Shown piece after piece: positions 8,277-16,552 of a stretch of DNA of 64,000 nucleotides. The notes below the pieces were generated by a model that worked only from the letters and a program-made list of their open reading frames with translations, had not been told where the DNA came from and ran no database searches. The stretch is from Pusillimonas noertemannii. GTDB taxonomy: Bacteria > Pseudomonadota > Gammaproteobacteria > Burkholderiales > Burkholderiaceae_B. The stretch lies in assembly GCF_003096595.1 (NCBI RefSeq), contig NZ_QEKO01000002.1, positions 311,064 through 375,063 of the forward strand, written 5' to 3'. The position numbers were made by a program, and so were the translations under genes. Within the stretch, counting starts at the first letter, position 1, and every line of letters begins with the position of its first letter.

Positions 8277-8719
8277 AGAAAAAGCGCAGGGATAAGAAAT
8301 ACACCCCGCGCATCGCCAGAATCCCGATCACCAAGCTACGCGACGACATAGCCCTGATCATCCACACAAGCATCGTAAGGCTGGCCGCCGGGCCAGACCT
8401 CGATGCTTACGACAACCTCGCCGAAAACATCAATCTGGTGGGCATTGCCTTGGAGGGCAAGCCCGCGTTTTCGCGCGAGTTCGCCCTGATCGCTGGCGGC
8501 GCGCGGGCAATGAACCAAATCGGCGAGTTAGTGACCGCCGGCCACACCCCAAAGCCACACCACATAGCGCCGATCCGCGTTGCGGTCAACACGATTGACG
8601 CCGTGCTGGGCAGGCTGGACGTGGAAACGCTCTACGTGGCCGAACTGGCCGCACACGCCGCCATGCGGCAAGGATATGAAGATGCAAAAAAAGCAATTCC
8701 TGCTACCAATAGCCAGTGA
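8273..8719 (+). CDS. Hypothetical phage protein
   Basis: The 148-residue protein starts at the ATG overlapping the rdgC stop. It has a very basic N-terminus ([19 protein letters not shown]), then an all-helical body. I do not recognise the family, though the helical body recalls small DNA-associated phage proteins. Its end overlaps the cytosine methyltransferase start by 38 bases. Confidence 0.55.
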   Translation: MKKKRRDKKYTPRIARIPITKLRDDIALIIHTSIVRLAAGPDLDAYDNLAENINLVGIALEGKPAFSREFALIAGGARAMNQIGELVTAGHTPKPHHIAPIRVAVNTIDAVLGRLDVETLYVAELAAHAAMRQGYEDAKKAIPATNSQ

Positions 8720-10595
8720 AATCACGGTTGACCTGTTCGCCGGCGGCGGCGGCTGGAGTAGCGCTTATGAACTGGCCACCGGGCAGCATGTTCATGTGGC
8801 CGTCAACCACGACCCCGATGCAATCAGCATGCATGAGGTCAATCACCCCCAGGCCAAGCACTACAAGGCGGACGTTTTCGAGGTTTGCCCGCACGAAGCC
8901 ACGGGAGGCATGCCGGTAGGCTGGCTGCACCTTTCGCCAGACTGCACCCACCACAGCCAGGCCAAGGGCGGACAGCCCCGAGACCGCAAGATACGGGCGC
9001 TGGCCTGGGTTGGCGCGCGCTGGGCCGGACAAGTCCGCCCCCGCATCATCAGCCTCGAAAACGTCAAGCAAATCCTGAACTGGGGTTCGCTGGTGGCGAA
9101 GCGCGACAAGGCCACCGGACGGGTATTGAAGCTGGACGGCACCGTGGCAGAAAAAGGCGAGCGCGTTCCACTTGACCAGCAATTCCTGATCCCCGACCCC
9201 AAAAAGGCCGGGCAGACGTGGAAGAGGTTCGTGTCCGTGCTGCGAAATATGGGCTACACGGTCGAATGGCGGCGTCTTGTGGCCGCCGACTATGGCGCTC
9301 CGACCACGCGCGACCGGCTGTTCCTCATGGCGCGGTGCGACGGCATGCCGATTGAATGGCCCTTGGCTACCCACTTCGAGAATCCCAAGCGCGGGCAATT
9401 GAAATGGCGTTCTGCAGCCGAGTGCATCGACTGGTCTATTGAAGGCAAGTCCATCTTCAACCGAAAAAGGCCATTGGCGGAAGCCACCATGCGCCGCGTC
9501 GCCCGTGGCGTCGAGCGGTACGTCATCAACAACGCCAAGCCCTTCATCGTTCCCGTGACGCACCAGGGCCAAGTCAGGGTTCACAACATCGACGCGCCAC
9601 TGAAAACTGTAACCGGGGCGAATCGCGGCGAACTCATGCTTGGAACGCCGGTACTGGTTCAGACCGGCTACGGCGAACGCGACGGACAGGCCCCGCGCTC
9701 ACTGGACATGCAAAAGCCGCTGGGAACTGTCGTGGCGGGCGGAACAAAGCATGCCGTGGCAATGCCGATCCTGATCCAGGCCGCGCACGGCGATGGAAAG
9801 CCCGGCGGCGTACAGCGCTGGGGATCTGGCGTAAAGGACATTCAAGGCCCGCTCAACACCATCACAGCAACAGGAAGCGGGGGCCAGGCAGTCGCTACCG
9901 CTTTCCTTGCGCAGATGAACGGCGGGTTCAACAATACGCCAGGACATTCGGCAGAGCGCCCAATGACGACCGTCACGAACACGGGCAGCCAGCAGCAGCT
10001 TGTCACGGCACACCTTGCCCACCTTCGCGGCAATTGCGACGCCAGAGACGTTGACGAACCGCTGCACACCATCAGCGCCGGCGGCCAGCATCACGCCACA
10101 GTAACCGCCTTCCTTACCAGGCAGTTTGGGAATAGCACCGGGCAAAAGCTGGATGATCCGGCTCCGACCGTAGTGGCAGGTGGCGGCGGAAAAACGGCCC
10201 TCACTGAATGCGTGCTGTCTAAAGATGACGAAGCCGGCGCGCTGCGCGTGGCCGCCTTCCTGATCCGGTATTACAGCGAAGGCGGCCAATGGGGAGACTT
10301 GCGCGACCCTATCGACACAATCACTACCCGCGACAGGCTGGCGCTTGTCACGGTGTACATCAAGGGTACGCCCTATGTGATTGTCGATATAAAGCTGCGC
10401 ATGCTTGAGCCGCGAGAACTCTACGCGGCCCAGGGCTTCCACCCCGACTACATCATCACTCACGGCCATGACGGGCGCAAGTTCTCGAAGTCGGCCCAGG
10501 TCAAGATGGTTGGCAACAGCGTAAGCCCGCACCCGGCCCGGGCGCTCATTGAAGCGAACTGGAAGACAAACGAGCCAATGAGGTTGGTAGCATGA
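8682..10595 (+). CDS. DNA (cytosine-C5) methyltransferase with repeated specificity region
   Basis: The 637-residue protein starts at 8682, with AAGGA eight bases upstream; the open frame before it only shadows the previous gene. It shows motif I DLFAGGGGWSS (17-27), the catalytic loop SPDCTHHSQAKGG with C88 (DC rather than the usual PC), motif VI ENV (126-128), a TRDR box for motif VIII, and the final motif KMVGNSVSPHPA. Between motifs VIII and IX, about 280 residues hold repeats of roughly 40 residues built on PL-T(V/I)-AGG. A phage enzyme of this type would protect its DNA from host restriction. Confidence 0.9.
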   Translation: MQKKQFLLPIASEITVDLFAGGGGWSSAYELATGQHVHVAVNHDPDAISMHEVNHPQAKHYKADVFEVCPHEATGGMPVGWLHLSPDCTHHSQAKGGQPRDRKIRALAWVGARWAGQVRPRIISLENVKQILNWGSLVAKRDKATGRVLKLDGTVAEKGERVPLDQQFLIPDPKKAGQTWKRFVSVLRNMGYTVEWRRLVAADYGAPTTRDRLFLMARCDGMPIEWPLATHFENPKRGQLKWRSAAECIDWSIEGKSIFNRKRPLAEATMRRVARGVERYVINNAKPFIVPVTHQGQVRVHNIDAPLKTVTGANRGELMLGTPVLVQTGYGERDGQAPRSLDMQKPLGTVVAGGTKHAVAMPILIQAAHGDGKPGGVQRWGSGVKDIQGPLNTITATGSGGQAVATAFLAQMNGGFNNTPGHSAERPMTTVTNTGSQQQLVTAHLAHLRGNCDARDVDEPLHTISAGGQHHATVTAFLTRQFGNSTGQKLDDPAPTVVAGGGGKTALTECVLSKDDEAGALRVAAFLIRYYSEGGQWGDLRDPIDTITTRDRLALVTVYIKGTPYVIVDIKLRMLEPRELYAAQGFHPDYIITHGHDGRKFSKSAQVKMVGNSVSPHPARALIEANWKTNEPMRLVA

Positions 10596-10822
10596 GCGGG
10601 CAATCCAAGAAAGGCAGCGCCATCGAGGCGATTTTCAATGTGCTGGTGGGATACACCATCAACGTGGTTGCGAATTTCGCCATCTTCCCCCTGTTCGGAT
10701 GGGATATATCCCTTGAGCAAAACCTGCTGATGGGAACGTTCTACACCGCCATATCACTGGCGCGCTCGTACTGCCTGCGGCGGGCATTCAACCGCTTCGG
10801 GCTGCGACGTGGGGGGGGGTAG
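10592..10822 (+). CDS. Small phage membrane protein (DUF7220-like)
   Basis: The 76-residue protein has two hydrophobic segments (IEAIFNVLVGYTINVVANFA and LLMGTFYTAISLARS) and a basic tail. The family occurs beside DNA methylases in phages and has no known role. It overlaps the previous stop by four bases. Its last codons run through a tract of nine G residues that ends at its TAG stop, directly against the start of the adenine methyltransferase. Confidence 0.65.
   Translation: MSGQSKKGSAIEAIFNVLVGYTINVVANFAIFPLFGWDISLEQNLLMGTFYTAISLARSYCLRRAFNRFGLRRGGG
10811..10819 (+). repeat. G9 homopolymer at a gene junction
   Basis: Nine consecutive G residues are followed by TAG and immediately by the ATG at 10823. 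Slippage would change the C-terminus and stop of the membrane protein and could alter translation of the adenine methyltransferase. The tract may also serve as a G-rich ribosome site for that gene. Confidence 0.6.
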
Positions 10823-11665
10823 ATGACGGCAACCCGCCCAATACTTCGATACCACGGCGGGAAGTGGCGGCTGGCTCCCTGGATCATCGGCCATTTCCCT
10901 GACCACAAGGTCTACACGGAAGCGTTTGGCGGCGGCGGTTCCGTGCTTTTAAAGAAATCAAGGTCATACGCGGAGGTCTACAACGACCTTGATGGCGAAG
11001 TCGTCAATTTATTCAGAGTCATGCGCGACAACGGCGACGAACTGCGCGCCAAGCTGGAACTGACGCCGTTTTCTCGGGATGAATTTTCCCTGTCTTACGA
11101 GCCGAGCTCGAGCAGCATTGAGCAGGCAAGGCGCACCGTAGTCCGCTCATTTATGGGCTTCGGATCATCCGCCATCAGCAAACAATCAACTGGGTTTCGG
11201 GCCAATAGCTCACGCTCCTACACCACGCCAGCGCATGACTGGGCGAACTACCCGGACGCGGCCAAGGCCATCGTTGACAGGCTCCGGGGCGTGACTATTG
11301 AAAACCGCGACGCCCTGGCGATCATCAAGCAGCATGACGCGGATTTCACGCTGCATTACGTTGATCCGCCATATCCACACAGCACACGCACCAACGGCGC
11401 ATCGGACGATGTATCGCAGTACCGATACGAAATGACGGACGAGCAGCACCGCGAGTTGGCGGCACTGCTTCATTCGGTCAAGGGCATGGTGGTTCTTTCT
11501 GGCTACCCATGTGACCTGTACGACAAAGACCTCTACCCAGGCTGGAAGCGAATTGCCCGCAAGGCGTTCGCGGACGGCGCGCGAGAGCGCACAGAGGTTA
11601 TCTGGCTTAACGACGCCTGCGCAAGCGGGCTAAATCAGCACGACTTATTTAGGAGAATTGCATGA
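10823..11665 (+). CDS. dam: DNA adenine-N6 methyltransferase (D12 class, Dam-like)
   Basis: The 280-residue enzyme carries the D12-class motifs: RYHGGKWRLAPWI near the start, the SAM-binding loop EAFGGGGSVLL (33-43) and the catalytic DPPY (181-184). It transfers a methyl group from SAM to adenine, probably to protect phage DNA or tune phage gene expression. The start abuts the upstream stop behind the G9 tract. The stop overlaps the next start by ATGA. Confidence 0.92.
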   Translation: MTATRPILRYHGGKWRLAPWIIGHFPDHKVYTEAFGGGGSVLLKKSRSYAEVYNDLDGEVVNLFRVMRDNGDELRAKLELTPFSRDEFSLSYEPSSSSIEQARRTVVRSFMGFGSSAISKQSTGFRANSSRSYTTPAHDWANYPDAAKAIVDRLRGVTIENRDALAIIKQHDADFTLHYVDPPYPHSTRTNGASDDVSQYRYEMTDEQHRELAALLHSVKGMVVLSGYPCDLYDKDLYPGWKRIARKAFADGARERTEVIWLNDACASGLNQHDLFRRIA

Positions 11666-12861
11666 GCAACACAGCTACCCCGGTTGACAGCATCAAGAAC
11701 AAGGTTTCCACCTTCATCGAACTGATGGCCGAAGCCGCCCAGGCCGGGTACTGCGGATCATCGCTTGAAATCAAGAACACCGATGGCCGCCTGAACCTTC
11801 GTTTCACGTACTGCGCGCCGCTGGATATTCTGCATGCGGCAGAGGTCAACGGAACGCCCAGCACCATCCTGGGCGTGGCCCTGGTGAAGGCCGGCAAAGG
11901 CTACGAATGGCAGCGCATCGACGCCAACGGCAACAAGGCAGACAACCCGGGCAAGGCGTTTTTCGACGCGCACCCGGTATTCGGGCAAATCAAGGACGTT
12001 CAGATTGACGGGCAACACATGGTTGTGGTGCCGCGTTTCTACGTCAAGCGCGCCCGCCTTGCGACCGGCCCCTACGCTGGCAGCCAGGCATGGTTCATCA
12101 GCGAAACGGAGCAGCCCGGATTTGCCCCTCACTCTGCCTTCAAGACCGCCGGCCAGCCGGACAAGGGCTTTTATGTCGGGAAATATCAGGCCAGCCTGTG
12201 CGACAAGAAGCTGGCCTCATTGCCTGACACCGTGCCAGCCGTGGGCTTGAGCCTGAACAAGTTCCACGCATGCGCCGTGTCGCGCAATGATACGGTTGGT
12301 GAAGATGGCTGGATGCAATGGATCGCCTACCAGCTTGCGGCCATCCAGTGGCTGTATCTCATTGAAAACGCCTCCATGGACTCCATAAGCACTACCGGGC
12401 GCGGGCGGATTGATGAAAGCAGCAAGGCCAAAGTGGACGCCAGCGACGTAACCCAGGCCTCGTACCGTGGCATTACTGGGCTTTGGGGCAATGTCTGGCA
12501 ATGGCTTGGCGGGCTGAAACTGGTTGACGGGGTTGTGCATGTTGCCGATCCGGCCAACCCCAGGGCATGGATCAATACCGGCCACACGCCCCCGTACGAC
12601 GAATACTACGCAACCGAGTTTGCCGAAGGCGAGCATATCGGCGACCTGTTCATTGCCAGCAAGAGCGTCGATTACCAGTCGCAGGCGGCGACACCGAGCA
12701 TCCACTACTACCGCGAAAGCACAGGCGAGTTTTTCTCGCTTGTGGGCGGGACTTGGACGAGCGCGTCCACTGCGGGGCTGTGGTGCCTGCACCTCGGCAA
12801 CCCCGCGTCCAACTCGAACACGGCCGTCGGCGCTCGCCTCGCGAAGCGTTTTGTGTCTTGA
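11662..12861 (+). CDS. C-type-lectin-fold variable protein of a DGR (candidate)
   Basis: The 399-residue protein ends like the targets of diversity-generating retroelements. GNVWQW (276-281) is the conserved core of the formylglycine/C-type-lectin fold. The last 38 residues (from about 362; bases about 12745-12861) include GNPASNSNTAVGAR, the Ser/Asn-rich, Gly-Ala-Arg-ending pattern of variable repeats such as that of Mtd in Bordetella phage BPP-1. Sixteen bases after the stop lies a hairpin with a GATA loop, matching the GRNA hairpin needed for retrohoming. No reverse transcriptase or template repeat was seen in the window. In other phages such proteins bind receptors; here it sits among early genes after two methyltransferases. 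Confidence 0.75.
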   Translation: MSNTATPVDSIKNKVSTFIELMAEAAQAGYCGSSLEIKNTDGRLNLRFTYCAPLDILHAAEVNGTPSTILGVALVKAGKGYEWQRIDANGNKADNPGKAFFDAHPVFGQIKDVQIDGQHMVVVPRFYVKRARLATGPYAGSQAWFISETEQPGFAPHSAFKTAGQPDKGFYVGKYQASLCDKKLASLPDTVPAVGLSLNKFHACAVSRNDTVGEDGWMQWIAYQLAAIQWLYLIENASMDSISTTGRGRIDESSKAKVDASDVTQASYRGITGLWGNVWQWLGGLKLVDGVVHVADPANPRAWINTGHTPPYDEYYATEFAEGEHIGDLFIASKSVDYQSQAATPSIHYYRESTGEFFSLVGGTWTSASTAGLWCLHLGNPASNSNTAVGARLAKRFVS

Positions 12862-12876
12862 AACTTGCGTTGTGAT

Positions 12877-12898
12877 GCAACGGGCGATAGCCCGTTGC
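12877..12898 (+). repeat. DGR-type GRNA tetraloop hairpin after the variable region
   Basis: GCAACGGGC, loop GATA and GCCCGTTGC form a nine-pair perfect stem starting 16 bases after the stop of the variable-protein gene. In characterised DGRs a 7-10 pair hairpin or cruciform with a GRNA loop just downstream of the variable repeat promotes retrohoming; stem length, loop and position all fit. A plain terminator is less likely because no T-run follows directly. Confidence 0.65.
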
Positions 12899-12923
12899 TC
12901 ACCGCATTTTTTCACCCATCCCA

Positions 12924-13415
12924 ATGAAAGAATATTCAATCCGCCTGCCGGGCGACATAGTGCGCTCCATCATCGACGGCGACCGCACCAGCCTGATTCA
13001 TCCCGCCGCGCCGCCGGCACTTAAATGCCCGTTCGGCCAGGTGGGCCAGCCCATTTGGGTGAAAGAAACCTACACCCCCATGCATGAGGGCGTAACCACC
13101 CGGGAGGGCATCGCGTACCGCGCCGATTTTCTGGACGATCCGCACGGCCCCGATGGCGAGCTTTCCCGGGAGGGCAAGTACCGATTCTGGAAGCCATCTT
13201 CGACCATGCCGAAGTGGGCCAGCCGCCTCATTCTGTACCCGACCCGAATCCGCGCCATGACTTTGAGCGCCGTCGCCAAGGAAGACGGATACGGGGAAGA
13301 CCTCATTTCACCCGAACCCAAAATACCGCCCACCGGCTCCCTATTCGAGAGCGAACCCGAGGATGACCCGCTGGTTTGGGCGGTCGATTTCACCAAGGAA
13401 CTACTAAAGCCATGA
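12924..13415 (+). CDS. ASCH-like phage protein
   Basis: The 163-residue protein follows the pattern of phage ASCH-domain proteins: YSIRLPGDIVRSIIDG at the start, then CPFGQVGQPIWVKETYT and YRADF, and WKPSSTMPKWASRLILYPTRIRA. ASCH domains are beta-barrel folds related to PUA and are thought to bind RNA or modified bases. The usual Arg-rich segment after IIDG is replaced here by TSLIHP. It starts 25 bases after the DGR hairpin and overlaps the next gene. Confidence 0.7.
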   Translation: MKEYSIRLPGDIVRSIIDGDRTSLIHPAAPPALKCPFGQVGQPIWVKETYTPMHEGVTTREGIAYRADFLDDPHGPDGELSREGKYRFWKPSSTMPKWASRLILYPTRIRAMTLSAVAKEDGYGEDLISPEPKIPPTGSLFESEPEDDPLVWAVDFTKELLKP

Positions 13416-13807
13416 GCAAAAGCAAATTTCACGCCATCACAATATCCGCCGGCCAAATCCTGAAAGAGGTTTGCCACACCGCATCGGTGGATGCCGGATG
13501 GTGGCAAGACCGCGACGGGAAGCCACTCACTGACAACCCGTACTGTTTCAGCAACAAGCTGATGCTGTCCGTATCGGAACTGTCCGAGGCCATGGAAGGC
13601 GACCGCAAGGGCCTCATGGATGACCACTTGCCGCACCGCCCCATGCGAGAGGTTGAACTGGCCGACGCCGTTATTCGCATCTTCGATCTGGCCGGGGCCT
13701 ACGAACTGGACATTGCCGGGGCCATTGCTGAAAAGCTGGCCTACAACCAGCAGCGCGCTGACCACAAGCCCGAGAATCGCGCCAAGGTCGGCGGCAAGTC
13801 CTACTGA
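13412..13807 (+). CDS. MazG-like NTP pyrophosphohydrolase
   Basis: The 131-residue all-helical protein has the family's acidic helices: LSVSELSEAMEGDRKG, then VELADAVIRIFDLAG, then AIAEKLAYNQQR. The EExxE/ExxD-type residues in these helices bind magnesium and hydrolyse NTPs or related nucleotides. Phage members can clean the nucleotide pool or lower ppGpp-type alarms. The start at 13412 overlaps the previous stop; an upstream in-frame ATG at 13376 lies inside the previous gene. Confidence 0.8.
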   Translation: MSKSKFHAITISAGQILKEVCHTASVDAGWWQDRDGKPLTDNPYCFSNKLMLSVSELSEAMEGDRKGLMDDHLPHRPMREVELADAVIRIFDLAGAYELDIAGAIAEKLAYNQQRADHKPENRAKVGGKSY

Positions 13808-13809
13808 TC

Positions 13810-14238
13810 ATGCGGTTTCCATTCAACCAGACCACCATAACCCAGCGCGCGCAACGCGCGTATTTGCAGAAGGCAGAGAAAGCCATGAATCAAGTTTTAT
13901 CCCGAGCCGAGGCGAAGGCCGCCGACCCCGTGGACATTGCCCGCGCAGACCCGAACTACAACAGCCTGCGCGACGTGCTGGACGCCGCCTTGCTGCAGGC
14001 CCAGGGCGGCAAAGGTGCCGAGCGCCACGCCAAGGGCGATCCGTTCGAAAGCCAGCGCATGCAGTCCATATCCCGCCTGCTGGGTTCGGAACGAGGCATG
14101 GCCTATCAGGCATGCAAGAAAGTGGCCGAGGGCCTTGATCTTCCGACCCACCAGGCGCGCGTGAAGGAACTGCTGGGCGCGATCAACTACATCGCCGGCA
14201 TCGTGATTTATCTGGAAGCCGACCAGAAAGGAGATTGA
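13810..14238 (+). CDS. Hypothetical phage protein, helical
   Basis: The 142-residue protein contains HAKGDPFESQRMQSISRLLG and a helical C-terminus that predicts no catalytic site. It is typical of phage early operons, often beside MazG-like enzymes. Neither possible start (13810 or 13885, the latter beginning MNQVLSRAEAK) has a strong ribosome site. It is followed one base later by the next gene. Confidence 0.55.
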   Translation: MRFPFNQTTITQRAQRAYLQKAEKAMNQVLSRAEAKAADPVDIARADPNYNSLRDVLDAALLQAQGGKGAERHAKGDPFESQRMQSISRLLGSERGMAYQACKKVAEGLDLPTHQARVKELLGAINYIAGIVIYLEADQKGD

Positions 14239-14239
14239 T

Positions 14240-15562
14240 ATGCCAACCGATAACAAGGAACTGCGCCTGTCTGCGCCCGCGCAAGTGGGCGGCATCCGAT
14301 TCGGCGTCAATGTCGCTTGGCGCACGGTAATTGAGGCGGCGCAGCGCCATTACAAATACATGATGGAGCCGGAGCGCGAAGAGGCGCGTATCAAGGTCGC
14401 TGGCGAGTTCGTGAAAAGGCTACGTGAGTCCGCAACAGCATATGCGCCCCCGATCACTCCCCAGGAATCGGATGCACGGGAGCTTCAAGCAGCCCGCGAC
14501 ATGCTTGAATCCGCCCGACAGGAGCTGCGGGAGATTCGCGCGGCGCTAGGTGTTTCGTATGAGCCTCACCAGAACCTGCACGAACGAACCCTTGACGCCG
14601 CCCGGCGCGGCGCGCCTGATGGCGATATTGTGGACAGCCAAGAGCGGATACTTGACGCGGCCAAGCATTGGGCGGAACAGCGAGACATTGGCCCGGCGCA
14701 TGCAAAAGCGGCATGGGCGGACTTTCAGCTACGTGTTCAGGCGGAATTGAACTACACCCATGCCATCGCATCAGATCCACAGGAAGAGGTGGGCGAAGAG
14801 CGCCGCGACGAGCACCCCGATGATGTTGCCGTGCAAGCCTTCGCCCAGGCAATGAAGTCCAAACTGGCAAAGAAGCGCGCCGATGGGCGCGGCGGCTGGC
14901 AACAATGCGACGCCAACACCCTGTCATCCATGCTTTCCGATCACGTCGCAAAGGGCGATCCCGTTGACGTGGCGAACCTTGCCATGATGCTGCACCAAAA
15001 CGGGCAGTCGATTTGCCGCACCAGCGATTTTTCAGAAGGCGTGAATATCGAAAGGTTGCGCCGCGCTATGGCCGCGCAAGGCATTGCCGCGCCGGAATCT
15101 CTGGAAGAGTTGGCCGCCACCCTGGCTAGGCACGTCAACGCACTGACACTGGCGATTGCCGAGAAAAAGCACAAGTGCGACGGCAACCACGGCGGCCCAC
15201 GCTGCGCAGACCCTGAATGCTGGAACGACAGCCCGGCTGATCCGATGTTCTGGTACCGCCCGCGATCTGACGGCGGGTATGAGGGGCCGCTGCACAACTC
15301 AAGCATTGAAGAAGTGCGCAAGCGGTCTGGCGCATGGGTTCCGCTGTTCGCTGGTCGCGCGCCAGGAACAGCGCCAGACAGCGGCACTGACTCCCTGAAA
15401 TCCGCGCTGCGGCCTTTCTCGGAAGAATTCAAGCAGTGGGATGGCGTCGGCTGCTGGGATTCCATGACGCTTGATGAAATGTTCAGCCACGCACCAGGGG
15501 AAACCGCCGGCATAACCTTCGCGGACTTGAGACGCGCCAACGAGCTACTGGAGAAATCATGA
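14240..15562 (+). CDS. Large modular hypothetical phage protein
   Basis: The 440-residue protein is a string of short helical modules with a His/Cys-bearing stretch (KKHKCDGNHGGPRCADPEC). The segment MKSKLAKKRADGRGGW followed by LADHV-like and HQNGQ-like steps occurs widely in phage early-region proteins of mixed architecture. It has no membrane segment or known catalytic motif. Its last bases overlap a 31-residue membrane peptide. The function is unknown. Confidence 0.6.
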   Translation: MPTDNKELRLSAPAQVGGIRFGVNVAWRTVIEAAQRHYKYMMEPEREEARIKVAGEFVKRLRESATAYAPPITPQESDARELQAARDMLESARQELREIRAALGVSYEPHQNLHERTLDAARRGAPDGDIVDSQERILDAAKHWAEQRDIGPAHAKAAWADFQLRVQAELNYTHAIASDPQEEVGEERRDEHPDDVAVQAFAQAMKSKLAKKRADGRGGWQQCDANTLSSMLSDHVAKGDPVDVANLAMMLHQNGQSICRTSDFSEGVNIERLRRAMAAQGIAAPESLEELAATLARHVNALTLAIAEKKHKCDGNHGGPRCADPECWNDSPADPMFWYRPRSDGGYEGPLHNSSIEEVRKRSGAWVPLFAGRAPGTAPDSGTDSLKSALRPFSEEFKQWDGVGCWDSMTLDEMFSHAPGETAGITFADLRRANELLEKS

Positions 15563-15654
15563 GCGAAGCTATCGCCTGGGCGAATGCCCTTTCTTTGCCG
15601 GGAGCCATTGCCGTAGCCGGCGCACTAATCGCCCTGGCGATACTCCTAAAGTAG
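15559..15654 (+). CDS. 31-residue single-span membrane peptide
   Basis: This very short gene overlaps the preceding stop by ATGA, so it is probably translationally coupled. It encodes MSEAIAWANALSLPGAIAVA followed by GALIALAILLK: a polar head and one hydrophobic helix ending in Lys. Such peptides in phage operons are often membrane-active or regulatory. I cannot assign a role. Confidence 0.45.
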   Translation: MSEAIAWANALSLPGAIAVAGALIALAILLK

Positions 15655-15658
15655 CCTG

Positions 15659-15820
15659 TCAATCGGGCTGTGCCAGCACGATGCTGTCGTTTCCCGAGAC
15701 GTTGGCTAGCGGGTTTCTGCCCTCGCATCCGGGGCAGATGAAATGGCAGCCGTCATTGTCCACTTCCGGCTCTACGGCCTGGAACATCACTTCAAGCCCG
15801 CAGTGCATGCATTTCCACAT
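15659..15820 (-). CDS. Small zinc-ribbon protein on the opposite strand
   Basis: The 53-residue product has two CxxC pairs (MHCG preceded by KC, and CPGC). The spacing KCMHCGLEVMFQ...HFICPGCEG is typical of a zinc ribbon. GGGGGA lies just upstream of its ATG. It is the only convincing minus-strand gene in the phage block. Similar small ribbons in phages are annotated as hypothetical. Confidence 0.6.
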   Translation of the reverse strand: MWKCMHCGLEVMFQAVEPEVDNDGCHFICPGCEGRNPLANVSGNDSIVLAQPD

Positions 15821-15869
15821 AGCAATCCCCCGAAGTAGGGGGATCATCATAGCGCCATCGAGGTAAACC

Positions 15870-16265
15870 ATGAAAGCCCTTTCCATACGCCAGCCCTGGG
15901 CCTGGCTGATTGTCCACGGCCACAAGCCAATCGAAAACCGATCATGGCGGACTACCTACCGTGGCCCGCTGCTTATTCACGCCGCCCAGGGCATGACACG
16001 CGCCGAATATGAAGACGCCCGAGACCTGGCCGAACAGCTTGGCATCACGATCCCGGCGTTTGACGCCCTTGAGCGCGGCGGGATCGTCGGGCAGGCCACC
16101 GTTACTGGGTGCGTGGATGACAGCGAATCGCCCTGGTTCTTCGGCAAGTACGGGTTTGAACTGGCTGATGCAAAGCCGCTTCCATTCACGCCAATGCGTG
16201 GCCGCCTAAGCATTTTTGAAGCGCCTGGCAGTGCGCCAACGCACGGAATGGAAACAAACGGATGA
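15870..16265 (+). CDS. ASCH-domain protein
   Basis: The 131-residue protein opens with the ASCH signature ALSIRQPWAWLIVHGHKPIENRSW, with ENRSW as the conserved loop, and RGPLLIHAA as the following strand. It continues with GGIVGQATVTGC. The fold is a PUA-like barrel expected to bind RNA or nucleotides; some relatives hydrolyse N4-acetylcytidine. It is the second ASCH-type gene of this phage. It overlaps the next gene by ATGA. Confidence 0.85.
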   Translation: MKALSIRQPWAWLIVHGHKPIENRSWRTTYRGPLLIHAAQGMTRAEYEDARDLAEQLGITIPAFDALERGGIVGQATVTGCVDDSESPWFFGKYGFELADAKPLPFTPMRGRLSIFEAPGSAPTHGMETNG

Positions 16266-16552
16266 AAAATTCAGACAGAAACCACCTCCGACGCCTGCTT
16301 GGCTGGGTGCGCTGCGAGATAGGTCAATCACCGGACGAGTTGGTGGCAACGGTTAAATCCATAGCGCCCGCTATCGGTGACATTGACGACGCCGCCAAGC
16401 GCCGCATGGTCGAAGCCCATGACAAGGCCCGGAATGTTCCGATCTATGTCCGCCAGGCCGTCAAGCAACTGGATAGATATGTAAACAAAATCGGGGAGGT
16501 GGTCGATTCCCCGGAACTGGGCCGGATAGCGCCGCCGGAGAAAGAAAAATGA
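16262..16552 (+). CDS. Hypothetical phage protein
   Basis: The 96-residue protein has a basic N-terminus and helical body (NHLRRLLGWVRCEIGQ, then DELVATVKSIAP). Its ends overlap both neighbours by four bases, as in a coupled operon. The family resembles small phage early proteins with no known role. Confidence 0.55.
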   Translation: MKNSDRNHLRRLLGWVRCEIGQSPDELVATVKSIAPAIGDIDDAAKRRMVEAHDKARNVPIYVRQAVKQLDRYVNKIGEVVDSPELGRIAPPEKEK

